Source of the DNA: Antarcticibacterium flavum
GTDB lineage: Bacteria > Bacteroidota > Bacteroidia > Flavobacteriales > Flavobacteriaceae
NCBI RefSeq assembly: GCF_006159205.1
Contig: NZ_CP040812.1
Span: 4,030,001 to 4,094,000 of the forward strand
Reading direction: 5' to 3'
Length of the DNA stretch: 64,000 nt
The translations under genes were made by a program, and so were the position numbers. The notes under the pieces were generated by a model that searched no databases, was not told the DNA's origin, and saw only the letters and a list, made by a program, of their open reading frames with translations. Below are positions 62,545-64,000 of this stretch, piece by piece. Position 1 is the first letter of the stretch; the number at the start of each line of letters is the position of its first letter.

Positions 62545-64000
62545 ATGAATTTCAGTTTTGCCAATTGGGGCAGGGGATTATCATGGGCTGTTTTTGGAAT
62601 TTCCCTCGCCACATATACCCTTACCCTGGAACCTACCACCAGCTTCTGGGATGCCGGGGAATATATCGCTACGGCTGCAAACCTGGAAGTGGGCCATCCC
62701 CCAGGCGCACCGCTGTATCAAATGATGGGTGCCCTTTTTGCTGCTTTTGCGCCAGGTGCAGATAAGGTGGCTCTGCTAGTGAACTTCATGTCTGCCCTGG
62801 CGAGTGCTTTTACTGTAATGTTTTTGTTTAGATCTGTCCTGCTATTACTTCGGAAAGTCACCGGACCTAAAGAGGAATTAACTAATGCAACCAAAATTGC
62901 AATTTTAGGCAGCGCCTTCACAGGTGCCACAGCTTTCATTTTTACTGATAGTTTTTGGTTCAATGCTGTAGAAGCAGAAGTATATGCCATGTCCACCTGT
63001 CTTATGGCCCTGCTTTTTTACCTGGGCCTTCTTTGGGAACGGGATATGTTTAAACCCCGTGGAAATCGCTGGTTGATCCTTATTTGTTTTATCGTGGGGC
63101 TTTCCTTTGGAGTCCACTTTCTTACGCTGCTCGCCATTCCTGCGGTGGGATTATTGTACTATTTTAAGAACTTTCGGAAAATAACCCCTAAAAATTTCAT
63201 CATCGCCAATCTTGTAGTGGTGGCGGTTTTAATGTTCATCTTTAAGTTTTTACTGCCTTATACCCTTAGTTTCCTGGCATTTTCAGAAGTGTTTTTTACA
63301 AATTCCGTTGGCCTGCCTTTTAATTCAGGAACCATAGTCGCTCTTATGTTTATTATTGGTCTCTTCATTTATGGATGGAGGTACACCAACCGGAAAGGCT
63401 ATGTACAGCTAAACACGCTGGTGTTATGCCTGCTTTTTATTCTGATAGGTTTCTCCGGCTGGACCATGTTGCCAATTCGTGCCAATGCAAAAACGGTGGT
63501 CAATGAGAACGATCCTGATAATGCCCGGGAATTGCTTGCCTATTATAACAGGGAACAATACGGGGAATCCTATCTCTTTTATGGCCCCCAGTATACTGAA
63601 ATGTATGGCGGACTGGATCCTGAAAACCCATATAAGGATGAGCCACCAAATTACGAGCGGGATGAGGCTTCGGGTAAATATGTGATCATCAATGACTACA
63701 GGAATGCCCGGCACAATTTTGACGATGCTCATAAAACCTTTCTTCCCAGGATGGGGAGCAGGCAACATGCGGCCAACTATATATGGTTTACAGAAGCGCC
63801 TGCTTTCAGTATAAAACAGGAATACCAGGGAGAAGAGCAATTGCTCCAGGCAGTAGCCAATCTAAGAAAGGGAATCGCTTCCGGTCGCATAGGAAGTGAA
63901 GAGTATCACAACTTCCTTAGTAGGTTTGGGGCATACTTTGATGTGGAAAAGCCTTCTTTCATTTCAAATATTAAGTTTATGCTGGAATATCAAATGAGCT
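62545..64000 (+). CDS. DUF2723 membrane protein, N-terminal part (cut by window edge)
   Basis: 485 codons are in the window and the frame runs off the right edge. The start MNFSFANWGRGLSWAVFG is followed by LEPTTSFWDAGEYIATAANLEVGHPPGAPLYQ, the conserved DUF2723 block with the Asp-Glu typical of protein O-mannosyltransferase-like enzymes. About nine membrane helices are visible, then a large soluble loop from about 310. DUF2723 proteins are large Bacteroidetes membrane glycosyltransferase-like proteins. The C-terminus is outside the window. Confidence 0.85.
   Translation, partial: MNFSFANWGRGLSWAVFGISLATYTLTLEPTTSFWDAGEYIATAANLEVGHPPGAPLYQMMGALFAAFAPGADKVALLVNFMSALASAFTVMFLFRSVLLLLRKVTGPKEELTNATKIAILGSAFTGATAFIFTDSFWFNAVEAEVYAMSTCLMALLFYLGLLWERDMFKPRGNRWLILICFIVGLSFGVHFLTLLAIPAVGLLYYFKNFRKITPKNFIIANLVVVAVLMFIFKFLLPYTLSFLAFSEVFFTNSVGLPFNSGTIVALMFIIGLFIYGWRYTNRKGYVQLNTLVLCLLFILIGFSGWTMLPIRANAKTVVNENDPDNARELLAYYNREQYGESYLFYGPQYTEMYGGLDPENPYKDEPPNYERDEASGKYVIINDYRNARHNFDDAHKTFLPRMGSRQHAANYIWFTEAPAFSIKQEYQGEEQLLQAVANLRKGIASGRIGSEEYHNFLSRFGAYFDVEKPSFISNIKFMLEYQMS

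Overview
The window looks like a chromosome segment of a flavobacterium (Bacteroidota, Flavobacteriaceae, of the Gramella/Salegentibacter/Zunongwangia kind). The evidence is two SusC/SusD pairs, a SusE-like lipoprotein, a Bacteroides-type tra operon, RteC, a Y_Y_Y/LuxR-type PUL regulator, DUF2723 and moderately AT-rich DNA. No rRNA, complete tRNA, CRISPR array, integrase or transposase is visible. The left edge cuts an AraC-family regulator and the right edge cuts a DUF2723 membrane protein.

Layout. (1) 1-2.75 kb: end of an AraC regulator, an unlisted 41-codon peptide gene with a double-glycine leader, then a secreted prolyl oligopeptidase. (2) 2.9-6.7 kb: RteC, a small HTH protein, a replication-like protein, a DnaC-like ATPase and an EEP-family protein; this resembles the control/replication end of an integrative conjugative element. 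(3) 6.85-20.8 kb: a peptide-scavenging locus with two M14 carboxypeptidases, an S9 hydrolase, SusC (frameshifted) and SusD, two M20 peptidases and a cell-wall amidase. (4) 21.1-28.3 kb: a compact tra operon (TraE-F-G-I-J-K-M-N-like plus a small lipoprotein); mobilisation genes, TraA-D, TraL and TraO-Q are not seen. (5) 28.3-42.9 kb: a beta-1,6-glucan-type PUL with regulator, SusC, SusD, GH30 (frameshifted), SusE-like, GH30 and GH3. (6) 43.0-54.2 kb: an accessory, defence-like island with a type IIG restriction-modification enzyme, an OLD-family ATPase-TOPRIM nuclease, a broken small gene, a pentapeptide-TIR protein, a DUF3761 membrane protein and a PD-(D/E)XK protein. (7) 54.4-57.4 kb: a DUF1080/oxidoreductase/DUF1080 operon for sugar metabolism. 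(8) 58.0-64.0 kb: a two-component system, an outer-membrane protein, a membrane-anchored LuxR regulator and DUF2723.

How it fits together. Locus 3 would take up oligopeptides through SusCD and degrade them with surface and periplasmic peptidases. Locus 5 would bind beta-1,6-glucan at the surface, cut it with GH30 and finish oligosaccharides with GH3. Modules 2 and 4 look like two halves of one conjugative element with locus 3 lying between them.

Most notable points. A family of about 200-bp hairpin-rich repeats occurs five times between 49.98 and 58.03 kb, separating accessory genes like cassettes, with a tRNA-fMet-like fragment between the last two copies. A pentapeptide-TIR fusion sits beside an OLD nuclease. 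Two nutrient-uptake genes are each broken by one missing base in a G-run. A palindromic element is inserted in frame in the restriction-modification gene. A GG-leader peptide sits beside a prolyl oligopeptidase.
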